64,000 nt of DNA from Mesorhizobium japonicum MAFF 303099 (lineage in GTDB: Bacteria > Pseudomonadota > Alphaproteobacteria > Rhizobiales > Rhizobiaceae): positions 6,232,001 to 6,296,000 of the forward strand of contig NC_002678.2 of assembly GCF_000009625.1 (NCBI RefSeq), written 5' to 3'. Numbering within the stretch: the first letter of the stretch is position 1; each line of letters starts with the position of its first letter. Below are positions 27,568 through 36,633 of the stretch, piece by piece. The notes under the pieces were generated by a model that was given only the letters and a program-made list of their open reading frames with translations, was not told the DNA's origin and searched no databases. A program made the position numbers and the translations under genes.

Positions 27568-28473
27568 ATGACAATCGCGCTTACGCATCTGCAGCGGCTT
27601 GAAGCCGAGTCCATCCACATTTTCCGCGAGGTTGCGGCCGCCTTTGCCAAGCCGGTCATGCTCTATTCGGTCGGCAAGGATTCATCCGTGCTGATGCATC
27701 TGGCAATGAAGGCGTTCTATCCCGCCAAGCCGCCGTTCCCGTTTCTTCATGTCGACACCACCTGGAAGTTCCGCGAGATGATCGCTTTCCGCGATCAGAT
27801 GGCGCAAAAACTCGGCTTCGACCTTTTGGTGCATGTCAATGAAGACGGCGTGCGCGACAACATCAATCCCTTCGATCACGGCTCGAACACCCATACCCAT
27901 GTGATGAAGACGGTGGCGCTGCGCCAGGCGCTGGACAAATACGGTTTCGATGCCGCCTTTGGCGGCGCCCGGCGCGACGAGGAAAAGTCGCGCGCCAAGG
28001 AGCGCATATTCTCGTTCCGCAATGCCCAGCATGTCTGGGATCCGAAGAACCAGCGCCCCGAAATGTGGAAGATCTTCAACACCCGCATCGCGTCGGGCGA
28101 ATCGATTCGCGTCTTCCCGCTGTCGAACTGGACCGAGCTCGATATCTGGCAGTACATCCTGCAGGAAAACATCCCGATCGTGCCGCTCTATTTCGCCAAG
28201 GAACGGCCGGTGGTGGAGCGCGACGGGATGTTGATCCTCAAGGACGACGACCGCATGAAACTGCGCCCCGGCGAGACAGTGGAGAACCGCCTGGTGCGGT
28301 TCCGCACTTTGGGCTGCTATCCGCTTACCGGCGCCATCGAATCCGATGCCGACACGCTCGAAGCCATCGTCGGCGAGATGCTGACCGCGCGCACATCCGA
28401 GCGGCAGGGCCGGCTGATCGACCGTGACGAAGCCGGCTCGATGGAAAAGAAGAAGCGCGAGGGGTATTTCTGA
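27568..28473 (+). CDS. cysD: Sulfate adenylyltransferase subunit 2 (CysD)
   Basis: Catalytic subunit of ATP sulfurylase, forming APS from ATP and sulfate in the cytoplasm. The protein has 301 residues, the same size as E. coli CysD. The PP-loop SVGKDSS is at residues 34-40, and the [23 protein letters not shown] and [20 protein letters not shown] blocks are diagnostic. The ATG at 27568 is preferred because homologues begin near [13 protein letters not shown]; the upstream extension from 27493 is probably not translated. The cysNC start is 2 bases after the stop. Confidence 0.95.
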   Translation: MTIALTHLQRLEAESIHIFREVAAAFAKPVMLYSVGKDSSVLMHLAMKAFYPAKPPFPFLHVDTTWKFREMIAFRDQMAQKLGFDLLVHVNEDGVRDNINPFDHGSNTHTHVMKTVALRQALDKYGFDAAFGGARRDEEKSRAKERIFSFRNAQHVWDPKNQRPEMWKIFNTRIASGESIRVFPLSNWTELDIWQYILQENIPIVPLYFAKERPVVERDGMLILKDDDRMKLRPGETVENRLVRFRTLGCYPLTGAIESDADTLEAIVGEMLTARTSERQGRLIDRDEAGSMEKKKREGYF

Positions 28474-28475
28474 CC

Positions 28476-30413
28476 ATGCGTCACATCATGGCAAAAAGCC
28501 TCGCCCCCACCGACAGCGTCCGCGACTACCTGGCCGCGCAGGAGAAGAAGTCGCTGCTGCGCTTCCTGACCTGCGGTTCGGTCGATGACGGCAAGTCGAC
28601 CTTGATCGGCCGCCTCTTGTCCGACACCAAGCAGATTTTCGAGGATCAGCTTGCCGCGCTCGAACGCGATTCGCGCAAGCATGGCACCACCGGCGATGAC
28701 ATCGATTTCGCGTTGCTGGTCGATGGTCTCGAGGCCGAGCGCGAGCAAGGTATCACCATCGACGTCGCCTACCGCTTCTTCGCCACGCCGAAGCGCAAGT
28801 TTATCGTCGCCGACACGCCCGGCCACGAGCAATACACCCGCAACATGGCGACAGGCGCCTCGACCGCCGATCTGGCGATCGTGCTGATCGACGCAAGGCA
28901 AGGGGTGCTGCGCCAGACAAGGCGCCATTCGATCATCGCCTCGCTGCTCGGCATCCGGCACATCGTGCTGGCCGTCAACAAGATCGATCTCGTCGATTTC
29001 GACCAGGCGGTCTTCGACCGGATCGTCGAAGACTACGGCCAATTCTCGCGCGATCTCGGCTTCCAGACCATCGTGCCGATCCCGATGTCGGCCCGTTACG
29101 GCGACAATGTCAGCGGCCGCTCCGACAACATGCAATGGTATTCCGGCCCGACGCTGATCGAGCACCTCGAGACCGTTTCGGTTGAAGAGGCTGCCGTCGA
29201 GCAGCCGTTCCGTTTTCCGGTGCAGTACGTCAATCGCCCCAATCTCGATTTCCGCGGCTTTGCCGGTACGATCGCGTCGGGCGCCATCGCGCAAGGCGAC
29301 GAGGTCGTTGTCGCCAAATCCGGCAAGTCGTCGCATGTCAAACGCATCGTCGCTCATGGCGGCGATCTCAAACAGGCGGTGGCCGGCCAGGCCATAACGC
29401 TCGTTCTTGACGACGAGGTCGAGGTCTCCAGAGGCAATATGCTGGTGTCGCCGGCCGCTCGACCGCAAGTCGCCGATCAATTCGCCGCCAACATCGTCTG
29501 GTTTGACGAGCATGCGCTGCTGCCGGGCCGCTCCTATATCCTGCGCACCGAAACCGACCAGACCAGCGCCACCGTCACCGACCTGAAATACCGCATCAAC
29601 GTCAACGACTTCGCCCATGAGGCGGCCAAGTCGCTTGAAATGAATGAAGTCGGCATCTGCAACGTCTCGACGCGGGCGCCGATCGCTTTCGATCCCTTCG
29701 CCGAGAACCGCACCACCGGCGCCTTCATCCTGATCGACCGCATCTCGAACGCCACCGTCGGCGCGGGCATGATCGTGCACTCGCTGCGTCGTGCCGAGAA
29801 CATCCACTGGCAATCGCTCGATGTCGGCAAGCGCGTGCGCGCCGACATGAAGAACCAGCGGCCCGCCGTGTTCTGGTTCACCGGGCTTTCAGGCTCCGGC
29901 AAGTCGACCATCGCCAACTTGTTCGAGAAGAAGCTGTTCGCCACCGGCCGCCACACCTATATTCTGGACGGCGACAATGTCCGTCACGGTCTCAACCGCG
30001 ATCTCGGCTTCACCGATGCTGACCGCGTCGAGAACATCCGCCGGGTCGCCGAAGTGGCAAAGCTGATGGCCGATGCCGGGTTGATCGTCATTGTCTCGTT
30101 CATTTCGCCGTTCAGCGCCGAACGGCGCATGGCGCGCGAATTGATGGCCGATGGCGAGTTCATCGAGGTGTTTGTCGACACGCCCTTCGAGGAGTGCGCC
30201 AGGCGTGATCCAAAAGGTCTCTACGCGCGCGCGCTGAATGGCGAGATCAAGAACTTCACCGGTGTCGATTCGCCTTACCAAGCGCCGGAACACCCGGAGA
30301 TCCATCTGAAGACGCTCGGCAAATCGGCGGAAGAGATGGTAGATGCCCTGGAACATTGGCTGAATGAGCGCGACATTGCCGAAGACCAATATGAAAGCGG
30401 CGGCGGCATCTGA
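28476..30413 (+). CDS. cysNC: Bifunctional sulfate adenylyltransferase subunit 1 / APS kinase (CysNC)
   Basis: A 645-residue fusion making PAPS. The N-terminal part is the CysN GTPase (P-loop GSVDDGKST at 34-42, [23 protein letters not shown]). The C-terminal ~190 residues are an APS kinase with P-loop GLSGSGKST near 470-478 and [15 protein letters not shown]. This fusion is the rhizobial NodQ/CysNC form. ATGs at 28476 and 28488 are both possible. The absence of a nearby cysH suggests the PAPS serves sulfotransfer as well as assimilation, which is inference. Confidence 0.95.
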   Translation: MRHIMAKSLAPTDSVRDYLAAQEKKSLLRFLTCGSVDDGKSTLIGRLLSDTKQIFEDQLAALERDSRKHGTTGDDIDFALLVDGLEAEREQGITIDVAYRFFATPKRKFIVADTPGHEQYTRNMATGASTADLAIVLIDARQGVLRQTRRHSIIASLLGIRHIVLAVNKIDLVDFDQAVFDRIVEDYGQFSRDLGFQTIVPIPMSARYGDNVSGRSDNMQWYSGPTLIEHLETVSVEEAAVEQPFRFPVQYVNRPNLDFRGFAGTIASGAIAQGDEVVVAKSGKSSHVKRIVAHGGDLKQAVAGQAITLVLDDEVEVSRGNMLVSPAARPQVADQFAANIVWFDEHALLPGRSYILRTETDQTSATVTDLKYRINVNDFAHEAAKSLEMNEVGICNVSTRAPIAFDPFAENRTTGAFILIDRISNATVGAGMIVHSLRRAENIHWQSLDVGKRVRADMKNQRPAVFWFTGLSGSGKSTIANLFEKKLFATGRHTYILDGDNVRHGLNRDLGFTDADRVENIRRVAEVAKLMADAGLIVIVSFISPFSAERRMARELMADGEFIEVFVDTPFEECARRDPKGLYARALNGEIKNFTGVDSPYQAPEHPEIHLKTLGKSAEEMVDALEHWLNERDIAEDQYESGGGI

Positions 30414-31215
30414 CGACAGGTCGATGCTCGACATCTTGGAGCGGCTGGCCCTGGCGGCCGGACGCGAGGTGATGCGCGTTTTCCACGCCGGCTGCGCCGT
30501 CGACCGGAAATCAGACGCCTCGCCGGTGACCGAGGCGGACCGTGAGAGCGAGAAGATCATTCTCTCCGGCCTGCGCGCCGCATTTCCCGAGATTCCCTGC
30601 GTGGCCGAAGAGGAAGCGGCGGCTGGAATCATGCCGACCGATCTCGGCGAGGCCTTCTTCCTCATCGACCCGCTCGACGGCACCAAGGAATTCGTCAATC
30701 GCCGTACCGACTTCACCGTCAACATCGCGCTTGTCCGCCATGGCGTGCCAGAAGTCGGCGTCGTCTTCGCGCCGTGCACCGGCCGCTTCTTTTCGGGACG
30801 GCCGGGCAGCGCGGAAGCCCTGGAAATCGATGACGACTATCAGATCGTCGGCCGCCGGCCGATTTCGGTGAGAGCGGCCGCATCACCGCTGGCCGTGGTT
30901 GCCAGCCGCTCCCACAACACACCGGAAACCGAAGCCTATATTCGCGACCTAGGCGCCGCCGAGATCGTTTCCGTTGGCTCGTCCTTGAAATTCTGTCTTC
31001 TCGCCAGCGCCGAGGCGGATGTCTATCCGCGGTTCGGCCGCACCATGGAATGGGACACCGCGGCGGGCGACGCGGTGCTGCGCGCGGCGGGCGGCACGAC
31101 ACGTACGCTGGACGGCAAGCCCTTGGCCTACGGCAAACGCGACCAGGCCGACGACGAGGATTTCGCCAACCCGCATTTCATCGCCAGCGGCAGGGCAGGG
31201 GCAATCCCCGCCTGA
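30364..31215 (+). CDS. cysQ: 3'(2'),5'-bisphosphate nucleotidase (CysQ)
   Basis: Hydrolyses PAP, the by-product of PAPS use, back to AMP. The inositol-monophosphatase-fold protein has the metal motif [10 protein letters not shown] at residues 101-110, a VAEEE acidic cluster before it and [10 protein letters not shown] near the C-terminus. The annotated start overlaps cysNC by 50 bases; the ATG at 30424 (starting [10 protein letters not shown], with ACAGG upstream) is an attractive alternative and would remove the overlap. It is the last gene of the cysD-cysNC-cysQ unit and ends 13 bases before a convergent gene. Confidence 0.93.
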   Translation: MSATLPKTNMKAAAASDDRSMLDILERLALAAGREVMRVFHAGCAVDRKSDASPVTEADRESEKIILSGLRAAFPEIPCVAEEEAAAGIMPTDLGEAFFLIDPLDGTKEFVNRRTDFTVNIALVRHGVPEVGVVFAPCTGRFFSGRPGSAEALEIDDDYQIVGRRPISVRAAASPLAVVASRSHNTPETEAYIRDLGAAEIVSVGSSLKFCLLASAEADVYPRFGRTMEWDTAAGDAVLRAAGGTTRTLDGKPLAYGKRDQADDEDFANPHFIASGRAGAIPA

Positions 31216-31228
31216 GAGCGGGTGCCGA

Positions 31229-32371
31229 TTACTCGGCTGCTGCCTGCGCCGAGTTCGAGCCGATATAGTTGCGGATCGTCTCGATGATCCGGTCCTGGTC
31301 GGCTTCGCTGAGATAGGGATGCATCGGCAGGCACAGGATGCGCTTCGGCAGCTCCTCCGAGACGGCAAGACCGGTCGGCGTGCGTGGGTAGTCGCTGTAG
31401 GCGACCTGCGCGTGCAGCGGCTTGACGTAGTAGATGACGGACGGAATGCCCTTTTCGCTCAGATGCGCCTTCAGGCCATCGCGCTTGGGCGTCTCGATGG
31501 CGTACTGCGCCCAGGCCGAACGGCTGCCGTCGAGGTTACGGGCCGCTGTCACGACATCGCCAAGTCCCTCGGCATAGCGGTTTGCCACCACCTGGCGTGC
31601 CACCATCTCGTCTTCGAGAATGGCGAGTTTTTCGATGAGGATCGCCGCCTGCAGCGTGTCGAGCCGCGAATTGATGCCGACGCGGATGTTGTCGTATTGC
31701 GTCTCGCCCTTGCCGTGGAAGGCAAAGGAACGCAGCTTGTCGGCCATCTCGTCGTCGTTGGTGAACATCGCGCCACCGTCGCCATAGCAGCCAAGCGGCT
31801 TGGCGGGATAGAAGCTGGTCGAGCCGACATGGCCGAACGCACCGCACATCTTGCCGTCAAGCGACCCACCCATGGACTGGGCGGCGTCCTCGATCACCAA
31901 CAGCCCTTCGCGGTTGGCGATCGCCATGATCGCATCGTAATCGGCGGCGAGACCGAACAGGTCGACCGGGATGATCGCCTTCGGCTTCAGCCGGCCTTCC
32001 TTCTTGATCATGGCGATGGCCGCCTCGAGGCTGGCGATGTCGACGTTGTAGGTCACCGGATCGACATCGACGAAGACAGGTTCCGCCTTGGCCAGCGCCA
32101 CCACTTCTGCGGTGGCGGCGAAAGTGAAGCTCGGCACGAACACCGCGTCGCCCGGGCCGATCCCGGCGGCAAACAGCGGCAGCAGCAGCGCATCGGTGCC
32201 GTTGGCGCAGGCCACCACATGTTTGGTGCCGACATAGGCCGCAAGCTTGTTTTCGAATTCGGCGACCTGCGGTCCCAGGATATAGCGGCCTTCGTCGACG
32301 ACACGGTCGATCGCGGCCTTCAGTCGGTCGCGGATGCGTTCGCGCTGTGCGCCAAGATCGATGAACTGCAT
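31229..32371 (-). CDS. DegT/DnrJ/EryC1/StrS-family sugar aminotransferase
   Basis: A 380-residue PLP enzyme that aminates a keto-sugar nucleotide. K191 in the FYPAKPLGCYGDGGA motif is the expected Schiff-base lysine, EDAAQSMGG at 161-169 holds the cofactor aspartate, and CANGTDALLLPL at 55-66 binds the phosphate. Overall similarity is to WbpE-type enzymes. It may feed an amino sugar into the same surface glycan as region 1, though the intervening cys genes separate them. It has its own upstream region of 263 bases. Confidence 0.88.
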   Translation of the reverse strand: MQFIDLGAQRERIRDRLKAAIDRVVDEGRYILGPQVAEFENKLAAYVGTKHVVACANGTDALLLPLFAAGIGPGDAVFVPSFTFAATAEVVALAKAEPVFVDVDPVTYNVDIASLEAAIAMIKKEGRLKPKAIIPVDLFGLAADYDAIMAIANREGLLVIEDAAQSMGGSLDGKMCGAFGHVGSTSFYPAKPLGCYGDGGAMFTNDDEMADKLRSFAFHGKGETQYDNIRVGINSRLDTLQAAILIEKLAILEDEMVARQVVANRYAEGLGDVVTAARNLDGSRSAWAQYAIETPKRDGLKAHLSEKGIPSVIYYVKPLHAQVAYSDYPRTPTGLAVSEELPKRILCLPMHPYLSEADQDRIIETIRNYIGSNSAQAAAE

Positions 32372-32634
32372 GTCAGCCTCAAAAACGATTTTTAACCGGG
32401 CGGTTTAGCCAAATAACGGCCCGCTGGTACCAGAGTTGTGCTTGCCGAGAAAGCCGGACAGCCAGAGCCGCCAATTGCCCAGGTGTCGCAGCCTGTTACC
32501 TCGGATTTCCGGCGCATCTTCACAAGATGCCGGAAATCCGGGCTTCGTCGGGCGCGTTTGCCCCCTTCTAGTCCCGCCGGGCAGCCCGGCGAAACATAAA
32601 GTGATCGGCTGGCTCAACTTAAATTGAGCGTTAC
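32372..32634. other. Intergenic region with a large imperfect palindrome
   Basis: 263 bases upstream of the aminotransferase gene and downstream of the fructokinase gene, both minus strand. A 39-base palindrome spans 32502-32540, with arms ending in CGGATTTCCGG and CCGGAAATCCG around a CAC loop and a 2-base bulge. A second GC-rich inverted repeat (CGCCGGGC/GCCCGGCG) lies near 32575-32591. There is no downstream T-run on the minus strand. Confidence 0.55.
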
Positions 32635-33558
32635 TCAGGCGATTTCATGCCGCCACGGCGGATTGGCGCCCGCGCGCGACACGGTCACCGCCGCTGCCTT
32701 GGCACCAAGCGCCAATGCCTTGCGAATGGCGTCTTGCGGAAGGCCGCCGATGGCCGCCTTCGTCAACAGGCCCTGTTCATGCAGCGAGGCGAGGATGCCG
32801 GCGTTGAATGTATCGCCTGCGCCGACCGTGTCGACCACCTCGACCTTTTCCGGCATCACGGTGACGGTGTGGTCCTTGGTGTAGCCGACGGCGCCTTCGC
32901 TGCCATGGGTGACCACGATCAGCTTGGGGCCGCGGTCGAGCCAGTTGCGGATGACATCCTCATGCGAGCCGGCTTCGCCGAACCAATGGAGGTCTTCGTC
33001 CGACAGTTTCACGATGTCGGCCATCGCCATCATCTCGCGGATGCGCCTGAGGTGCTTGGCCTTGTCCGGGATGAAGTTCGGCCTGATGTTGGGGTCGAGC
33101 ATCATGACGCGGCTTGCGTGCTCACGCCGCATGAACTCTTCATAGGCGCCGCCGGCCGGCTCCGAGATCAGGCTGATGGCGCCGAACAGCATGGCCTCGA
33201 TCTCATTGCCGAGCGACGGCAGGTCGTCGATGGTCAGCATGCGTCCCGCGGTATTCTCGTCGTAGAAGGTGTAGGTCGCCTGGCCGTTGGTGAGCCGTAC
33301 GAAGGCGAGCGTGGTCGGCCTGGGCGAGGTGTGCGCATAGGTGGAGCTGACCTTGCTCGCTCCGAGCGCGTCCCTGAACTGGCCGCCGAAGAGATCCGAC
33401 GACAGGCCCGAAAAGAAGCCGGCCGGCGCGCCCAATCGGCCCAGCGCGATCGCCGTGTTGAACACCGCGCCGCCGACATAGGGGGCAAAGGCCGGCTCAC
33501 CCTGCGTCGTGATGCGCGGCAGCATGTCGATCAGGGCTTCGCCGCAGCAGAGGATCAT
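32635..33558 (-). CDS. frk: Fructokinase (PfkB family)
   Basis: Phosphorylates fructose (probably to fructose-6-phosphate) after uptake. The 307-residue protein has the GGAVFNTAIALGRLG sugar-binding signature at residues 29-43 and the DTVGAGDTFNAG ATP/catalytic signature at 243-254, with D249 as catalytic base. It overlaps the upstream mutarotase gene by four bases and lies in the frcR unit divergent to the fructose transporter, strongly supporting a fructose role. Confidence 0.9.
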   Translation of the reverse strand: MILCCGEALIDMLPRITTQGEPAFAPYVGGAVFNTAIALGRLGAPAGFFSGLSSDLFGGQFRDALGASKVSSTYAHTSPRPTTLAFVRLTNGQATYTFYDENTAGRMLTIDDLPSLGNEIEAMLFGAISLISEPAGGAYEEFMRREHASRVMMLDPNIRPNFIPDKAKHLRRIREMMAMADIVKLSDEDLHWFGEAGSHEDVIRNWLDRGPKLIVVTHGSEGAVGYTKDHTVTVMPEKVEVVDTVGAGDTFNAGILASLHEQGLLTKAAIGGLPQDAIRKALALGAKAAAVTVSRAGANPPWRHEIA

Positions 33559-34001
33559 GGCGTCTTGGTCTCCGGCGGATAGATCACGCCCTTGCGGATG
33601 ATGATGTTGGCGTAAAGCCTGGGCTCGCTTGTCGCGACGATGGCATGCGCCGATTTGACCCGTGCATAGAAGTCGGCGCCGGCCAGTGCAACCACCTTGC
33701 GGCCCGGTGCGCGCCTGGCGCAGATCGCCTCGATCTCGTGATGGACTGGATCGGCAATCGAGGGATTGCCTTTGACCGAGGCACGAAACAGGGCTTCTGG
33801 AACGGCGTCGTCGACCGGCAGCACGCTCAGGATCGCATCGAGCACCGGAATGAGATGATGGCCATCGGCCCGGATCAGGCGCTTTGCCTGCTCCTCGGCC
33901 GGATAGTTTCCGTCGACCAGGGCGATCTCATCGCCGTGGCCCATGGCGCGCAGTGTCGCCAGAAGGTCCGGACCGAGCAGCGCCGGGATTCCGATCAGCA
34001 T
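33555..34001 (-). CDS. RbsD/FucU-family sugar mutarotase
   Basis: A 148-residue protein of the RbsD/FucU family, which interconverts sugar anomers. GHGDEIALVDGNYPA at residues 21-35 includes the conserved active-site histidine region, and LYANIIIRKGV near the C-terminus is typical. The FucU type is closer than RbsD. It starts immediately after the frcR stop and overlaps the frk start by four bases, so all three genes are co-translated. A fructose or fucose mutarotase role in the Frc pathway is inferred from context. Confidence 0.85.
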   Translation of the reverse strand: MLIGIPALLGPDLLATLRAMGHGDEIALVDGNYPAEEQAKRLIRADGHHLIPVLDAILSVLPVDDAVPEALFRASVKGNPSIADPVHHEIEAICARRAPGRKVVALAGADFYARVKSAHAIVATSEPRLYANIIIRKGVIYPPETKTP

Positions 34002-35228
34002 TCAGGCGCTCCTGGAAATCGTCGTCGAGCCGATCAGGAAGCGCTCGGAAAGCGGCAGGCTGGCGCCCCCGAGCGCCCGGGCATGAATGCCGACGGTTCC
34101 CTCGCGAACGGCGGGAAGTTTCAGGCCTTCGCCGTCGATTGTCGCAATGGCCGCGATGATGGCATCGACCAGCCGACGGCGCACCGCCTGCGGCATCCAG
34201 CCGTCGACCACCGCCGCCTCGAAATCGATGACCGAGGATGCCGCGACGATGGCATAGGCGAGCGCCTGTGAGGCGCTGGCGATCCAGTCATCGAGTTCGG
34301 AACCGATCTCGCCCCAGTCCTCCGGCGAGGTCCATAGATGCGAGGCCTCGACGCCGCGCGCATTGAGGGCTTTTTCCAGCATGGCGATCGACGCCACGTC
34401 GATCAGCTGGGTCGGCTTGCCGTCCGGTCCGGGCACCGGCATGGAGCCGAGGGCGCCTGCATTGCCGGTTGGCCCGCCGAACAGCCGGCCGTTGAGCACG
34501 ATGCCGCCGCCGGCGAAGGCGCCGATATAGAAATAGACGAAGTCACGCGCGCCGCCCGCCTGGCCGAAGACGAGCTCGGCGCCGCATGCCGAGGTGGCGT
34601 CGTTCTGCAGATAGACCGGAAAATCGCATTGCGCCTGGATGTCGGACCTGATGTCGCGGTGGCGCCATTCGTCCATGACATCGCGCGGCGCACCGGCGGT
34701 GTCGGCCCAGTTCCACAGTTCGAACGGCATGGCGATGCCGAGTCCGGCGATGCGCTTGTCCTGTGCCGGTGTCAGTTCGCCGCGCATCTTTTTCATGCCT
34801 GAAGTGACGAATTCAACCGTCTCGCGCGGTGCCGGATAGCGATAGGAGTGCTGCAGCATCGAGCGCACTTGCCCAAGAAAATCGATCAGCACCAGTTCCG
34901 CGCTGCGGCGGCCGATCTTGAGGCCGATGAAGAAGGCACCCTCCGGATTGAGCGCCATAGGTATGGAGGGCTGGCCGATCTTGCCGCGCAGCGGCGCCTG
35001 GCGCACGAGCAGGCCTTCTTCCTCGAGTTCGCGCATGATGACCGAAACCGTCTGCGCCGAAAGTCCGGTCATGCGGGCGATGTCGGATTTCGCCAGGCTG
35101 CCGTGCTGGCGCACCAGCGAGAGCACCAGCCGCTCGTTGTGATCGCGCATGCCGCTCTGGTTGGTGCCGCGGTGAATCAGGCTGTCATTCGCTTCGGGCG
35201 AACCGTGCCTCGCAGTGGCGGTCTCCAC
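34002..35228 (-). CDS. frcR: ROK-family transcriptional regulator (FrcR-like)
   Basis: A 408-residue regulator with an N-terminal winged helix-turn-helix (LAKSDIARMTGLSAQTVSVIM around 50-70) and a ROK domain. QNDATSACGAE retains the asparagine-aspartate pair, but the usual ATP-binding DxGGT and the CxCGxxGC zinc cluster are missing, so it is probably a pure sugar sensor. The GTG at 35228 is chosen because GGGAGGAAC sits at the right spacing (35232-35240). It faces frcB across a 210-base region with a palindromic operator candidate. The longer open frame to 36491 is antisense to frcB. Confidence 0.87.
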   Translation of the reverse strand: METATARHGSPEANDSLIHRGTNQSGMRDHNERLVLSLVRQHGSLAKSDIARMTGLSAQTVSVIMRELEEEGLLVRQAPLRGKIGQPSIPMALNPEGAFFIGLKIGRRSAELVLIDFLGQVRSMLQHSYRYPAPRETVEFVTSGMKKMRGELTPAQDKRIAGLGIAMPFELWNWADTAGAPRDVMDEWRHRDIRSDIQAQCDFPVYLQNDATSACGAELVFGQAGGARDFVYFYIGAFAGGGIVLNGRLFGGPTGNAGALGSMPVPGPDGKPTQLIDVASIAMLEKALNARGVEASHLWTSPEDWGEIGSELDDWIASASQALAYAIVAASSVIDFEAAVVDGWMPQAVRRRLVDAIIAAIATIDGEGLKLPAVREGTVGIHARALGGASLPLSERFLIGSTTISRSA

Positions 35229-35438
35229 CCTGTTCCTCCCATCGTTTCCCCTCAATGCTTTTGGGCCAGAATGAGTGAACGGCGCAAGGCTGTCAATAAT
35301 AAATAAGAGTGATTTAATTATTGACAGCAGCCGCGGTCTGGTGTCTGTTGAGGGGGCGTCCACGCTGGGAGAATTTCGTAGGATGCGCCGTAGATGCCGG
35401 TGGCCGGCATCCGGAATGGTTCCACTGGGAGGAAGATC
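35229..35438. promoter_or_regulatory. frcR-frcB divergent control region
   Basis: Contains a perfect 10-bp inverted repeat, TGTCAATAAT (35291-35300) and ATTATTGACA (35317-35326), separated by 16 bases, with an inner TAAAT-N7-ATTTA palindrome. Each arm carries a TTGACA hexamer pointing outward: 35296-35291 on the minus strand (then N17 and CATTCT, towards frcR) and 35321-35326 on the plus strand (towards frcB). The -10 boxes are weak. This fits a ROK-type operator covering both promoters. Regulator binding is inferred. Confidence 0.65.
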
Positions 35439-36473
35439 GTGACCAATACAAAATTGTTGAAATCGACCGTGTTTGCCGCGGCTGCCCTGGGTCTGATGGC
35501 GTTTTCGTCGTCCGCCTCCGCAGCCGGCGTCGGTGCTTGCCTGATCACCAAGACCGACACCAATCCCTTCTTCGTCAAGATGAAGGAAGGCGCGACCGCA
35601 AAGGCCAAGGAACTCGGCGTCGACCTCAAAACCTATGCCGGCAAGATCGACGGCGACAGCGAGAGCCAGGTGGCGGCGATCGAAAGCTGCATTGCCGACG
35701 GCGCCAAGGGTATCCTGATCACCGCATCCGACACCAAAGGCATCGTGCCGACCGTGAAGAAGGCGCGTGACGCCGGCCTGCTGGTGATCGCGCTCGACAC
35801 GCCGCTCGACCCGATCGATGCTGCCGATGCGACCTTCGCCACCGACAATCTCGAGGCCGGCAAGCTGATCGGCGCCTGGGCCGCCGCGACGCTCGGCGAC
35901 AAGGCCAAGGACGCCAAGATCGGCTTCCTCGACCTGACGCCGTCGCAGCCGACCGTGGACGTGCTGCGCGACCAGGGCTTCATGATGGGCTACGGTATTG
36001 ACGTGAAGGATCCCAACAAGATCGGCGACGAAACCGATCCGCGCATCGTCGGCCACGACGTCACCAACGGCAACGAGGAGGGCGGCCGCAAGGCGATGGA
36101 GAACCTTCTGCAGAAGGACAACACCATCAACGTCATCCACACCATCAACGAGCCCGCCGCGGTCGGCGCCTACCAGGCGCTCAAGGCTGTCGGACTTGAA
36201 AAGCAGGTGCTGATCGTCTCCGTCGACGGCGGCTGCCCCGGCGTGAAGTCGGTGACGGAAGGTGTCATCGGCGCGACGTCGCAGCAGTACCCGCTGCAGA
36301 TGGCGGCGCTCGGTATCCAGGCGATCGCCGCCTTCGCCAAGGATGGAACCAAGCCGAAGCCGACCGAAGGCAAGAATTTCTTCGACACCGGCGTCAATTT
36401 GGTGACCGACAAGCCAGCCAAGGGCGTAAAGTCCATCGACACCAAGGAAGGCCTCGCCAAGTGCTGGGGCTGA
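35439..36473 (+). CDS. frcB: Fructose ABC transporter substrate-binding protein (FrcB)
   Basis: Periplasmic sugar-binding protein of the CUT2 family. It has 344 residues; the first ~27 form a signal peptide ending [48 protein letters not shown] and [12 protein letters not shown] are recognisable from rhizobial FrcB. The GTG at 35439 has a strong GGGAGGA site upstream; the longer frame from 35394 would place the signal peptide internally. A hairpin at 36505-36530 follows before frcC, a common arrangement that keeps the binding protein in excess. Confidence 0.93.
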   Translation: MTNTKLLKSTVFAAAALGLMAFSSSASAAGVGACLITKTDTNPFFVKMKEGATAKAKELGVDLKTYAGKIDGDSESQVAAIESCIADGAKGILITASDTKGIVPTVKKARDAGLLVIALDTPLDPIDAADATFATDNLEAGKLIGAWAAATLGDKAKDAKIGFLDLTPSQPTVDVLRDQGFMMGYGIDVKDPNKIGDETDPRIVGHDVTNGNEEGGRKAMENLLQKDNTINVIHTINEPAAVGAYQALKAVGLEKQVLIVSVDGGCPGVKSVTEGVIGATSQQYPLQMAALGIQAIAAFAKDGTKPKPTEGKNFFDTGVNLVTDKPAKGVKSIDTKEGLAKCWG

Positions 36474-36504
36474 TGCTGGTCTGACCGGCAATTACCGAAC
36501 TCGA

Positions 36505-36530
36505 GCGGTCGGGGCTTGATCCCCGGCCGC
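36505..36530 (+). terminator. Stem-loop between frcB and frcC
   Basis: A 10-bp stem with one wobble (GCGGTCGGGG/CCCCGGCCGC), loop CTTGAT, about 30 bases after the frcB stop. There is no T-run, so it is more likely an mRNA-stabilising or attenuating hairpin than a full terminator. Confidence 0.5.
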
Positions 36531-36633
36531 TTCGGGTGGACGATGGGTCGCGTGACCGCGAACAATCCCGGCGACAGACCGGAAAGGCGTGGACGGGCGT
36601 CGGCGCTAGGCTGACACCTCACGGGGAGGAAAC

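Noticed and set aside
27568..31215. cysD/cysNC as nodP/nodQ of a symbiosis island
   Set aside because: No nod box, nodulation genes or transposases are nearby; the cysQ neighbour and chromosomal setting favour housekeeping sulfate activation.
35229..36491. N-terminal extension of the ROK regulator gene across frcB
   Set aside because: The extension is antisense to frcB; a GTG at 35228 with a good ribosome-binding site gives a normal-length ROK protein.
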